DNA of 64,000 bases from Adiantum capillus-veneris (Eukaryota > Streptophyta > Polypodiopsida > Polypodiales > Pteridaceae). Each line of letters begins with the position of its first letter. Within the stretch, counting starts at the first letter, position 1. Of the stretch, positions 63,213 to 64,000 are shown one piece after another. The stretch spans positions 79,399,332 to 79,463,331 of the forward strand of contig CM043960.1 of the NCBI GenBank assembly GCA_014529385.2, read 5' to 3'. The position numbers and the translations under genes were made by a program. The notes beneath the pieces are model-generated. The model was given only the letters and a program-made list of their open reading frames with translations. It was not told the origin of the DNA and searched no databases.

Positions 63213-64000
63213 ACTCTCTAGTTGTTTTATAGTTAGATACTTTTGAACTTTGTTGAGAAAGTTTTGTTTGAAACTTTGTTTGAAATGGATGGTATCTGTT
63301 TTGAACCTGTCTTGGTGCCGATTTGACTCTGGTTTTAATACTGGTTTCAATGATTGGTGATTTTACTCCTGGGTGGAGGGTGAGAAATGATGTTTGAGAA
63401 TGCTTGTTCATACTCATGGCCCAGACCCTCGTGATTATTTGCGTGGGGAGTATTGAATGATTGAAAAGTGTTGTTACTCATGGCCTGGACCTGCATGGTT
63501 ATTTACGGGGGGAGTATTAAGAAGTCTGAGTATTGGTTACTCTTAGCACCTCCAAATGACGCAAGCTGCAGTCTAGGGGGCGTTTGGTTGTAAAAGGCCT
63601 CTATATCTCATGGCCCGGACCTTTTTAGGTTATTTGCGGGAGGAGTGATGAGGGAGTCGTTGAACAGCTCATGGCCCGGACCTGGATGGTTATTTGCGGG
63701 GTGAGTGTTCATTGGCGGCTTTATGTTTCTATGTCTTGTAACATGCATATGTGAGCATTTGCGTTGCATTGTGATGTGCCAACCACTAAATATTCTTATT
63801 TGGATGAGATTGCTTGGGTATATAATTTTAGTGCATCAAGACACCCGTGGTAGATCACTGCGGTCTGGGTGTGATGGTTAATTTTACTACGCCAGAATAT
63901 CAAGAGTTCCGATCTAGACGAAAAGAGAAGCCAACTCCTTGATCAAAAGAGCCGAAAGGAGAAGCTAACTCCTTAACAAAAAGAGCAAACTGATTGTCCC
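63213..64000 (+). repeat. Element K 3' region with dispersed 40-bp repeats
   Basis: Four units of about 40 bp, at about 63411-63452, 63475-63516, 63607-63646 and 63667-63712, share CTCATGGCC(C/T)GGACCT, then GGTTATTTGCGGGGGGAGT-like ends. Spacers vary from about 20 to 90 bp. Each unit ends in a purine-rich GGGGAGT. No RT or other coding sequence is seen. A second LTR is not reached before the window ends. Confidence 0.7.

Noticed and set aside
1-64000. CRISPR arrays, rRNA genes, organelle genes or bacterial operons
   Set aside because: None seen; promoters, introns and retroelements are all of plant nuclear type.

Overview
This window is nuclear DNA of a land plant with a large, repeat-packed genome. 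The evidence is: eight or more Ty3/gypsy LTR retrotransposons, primer-binding sites complementary to plant initiator tRNA-Met (TGGTATCAGAGC), telo-box motifs (AAACCCTAA) in LTRs, tRNA-derived SINE-like heads, long microsatellites, and one host gene fragment with GT-AG introns. I cannot name the species. Almost all coding signal is retrotransposon gag/pol in various states of decay.

Layout. 1-7.1 kb is AT-rich and gene-poor, with two weak LTR remnants. 7.1-22.8 kb is element A, a minus-strand Tat/Athila-like element. It has a long extra open region between integrase and its 3' LTR, and it is split by element B (10336-19155), a minus-strand chromovirus with 1.44-1.47 kb LTRs. 23.0-24.3 kb is the only host-like stretch: two tRNA-derived heads, then the first two exons of a TFIIIC subunit 6-like gene (plus strand). 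25.0-28.9 kb holds fragments E (minus), C (plus LTR and leader) and the gag-protease end of D (minus). D's 5' LTR lies far away, at 46057-46484, because the F family inserted into D's leader; F is flanked by the 5-bp duplication AATTC at 29255-29259 and 45708-45712. F is a pol-less element. A second F copy (F2) starts inside its 3' LTR, and F2 is broken by element H, a plus-strand chromovirus with 2.76-kb LTRs (34680-45174). 46.5-47.5 kb holds a gag fragment (J) and an inverted LTR (M).

47.7-64 kb is a clean three-level nest. Element K (plus; LTR 47738-48409, gag, then gag-protease resuming at 62408) is split by element L-outer (minus, 49438-62402, duplication ACCAT). L-outer is itself split by a second copy of the same family, L-inner (51850-58368, duplication ACTGT).

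Most interesting points. (1) Both L copies share an integrase core deletion and loss of the protease active-site Asp, so the family seems to have moved in trans. (2) In H, the gag frame has no start codon near its beginning, but a 57-codon ORF inside the LTR ends at a splice-donor-like site that joins the gag frame in phase; H also has an extra unrecognised ORF between PBS and gag. (3) F carries a coiled-coil ORF, a His/Asp-rich repeat region and an unrecognised 242-residue ORF but no reverse transcriptase. (4) A carries an unrecognised coiled-coil/acidic ORF in the position where Athila-type elements carry env-like genes.
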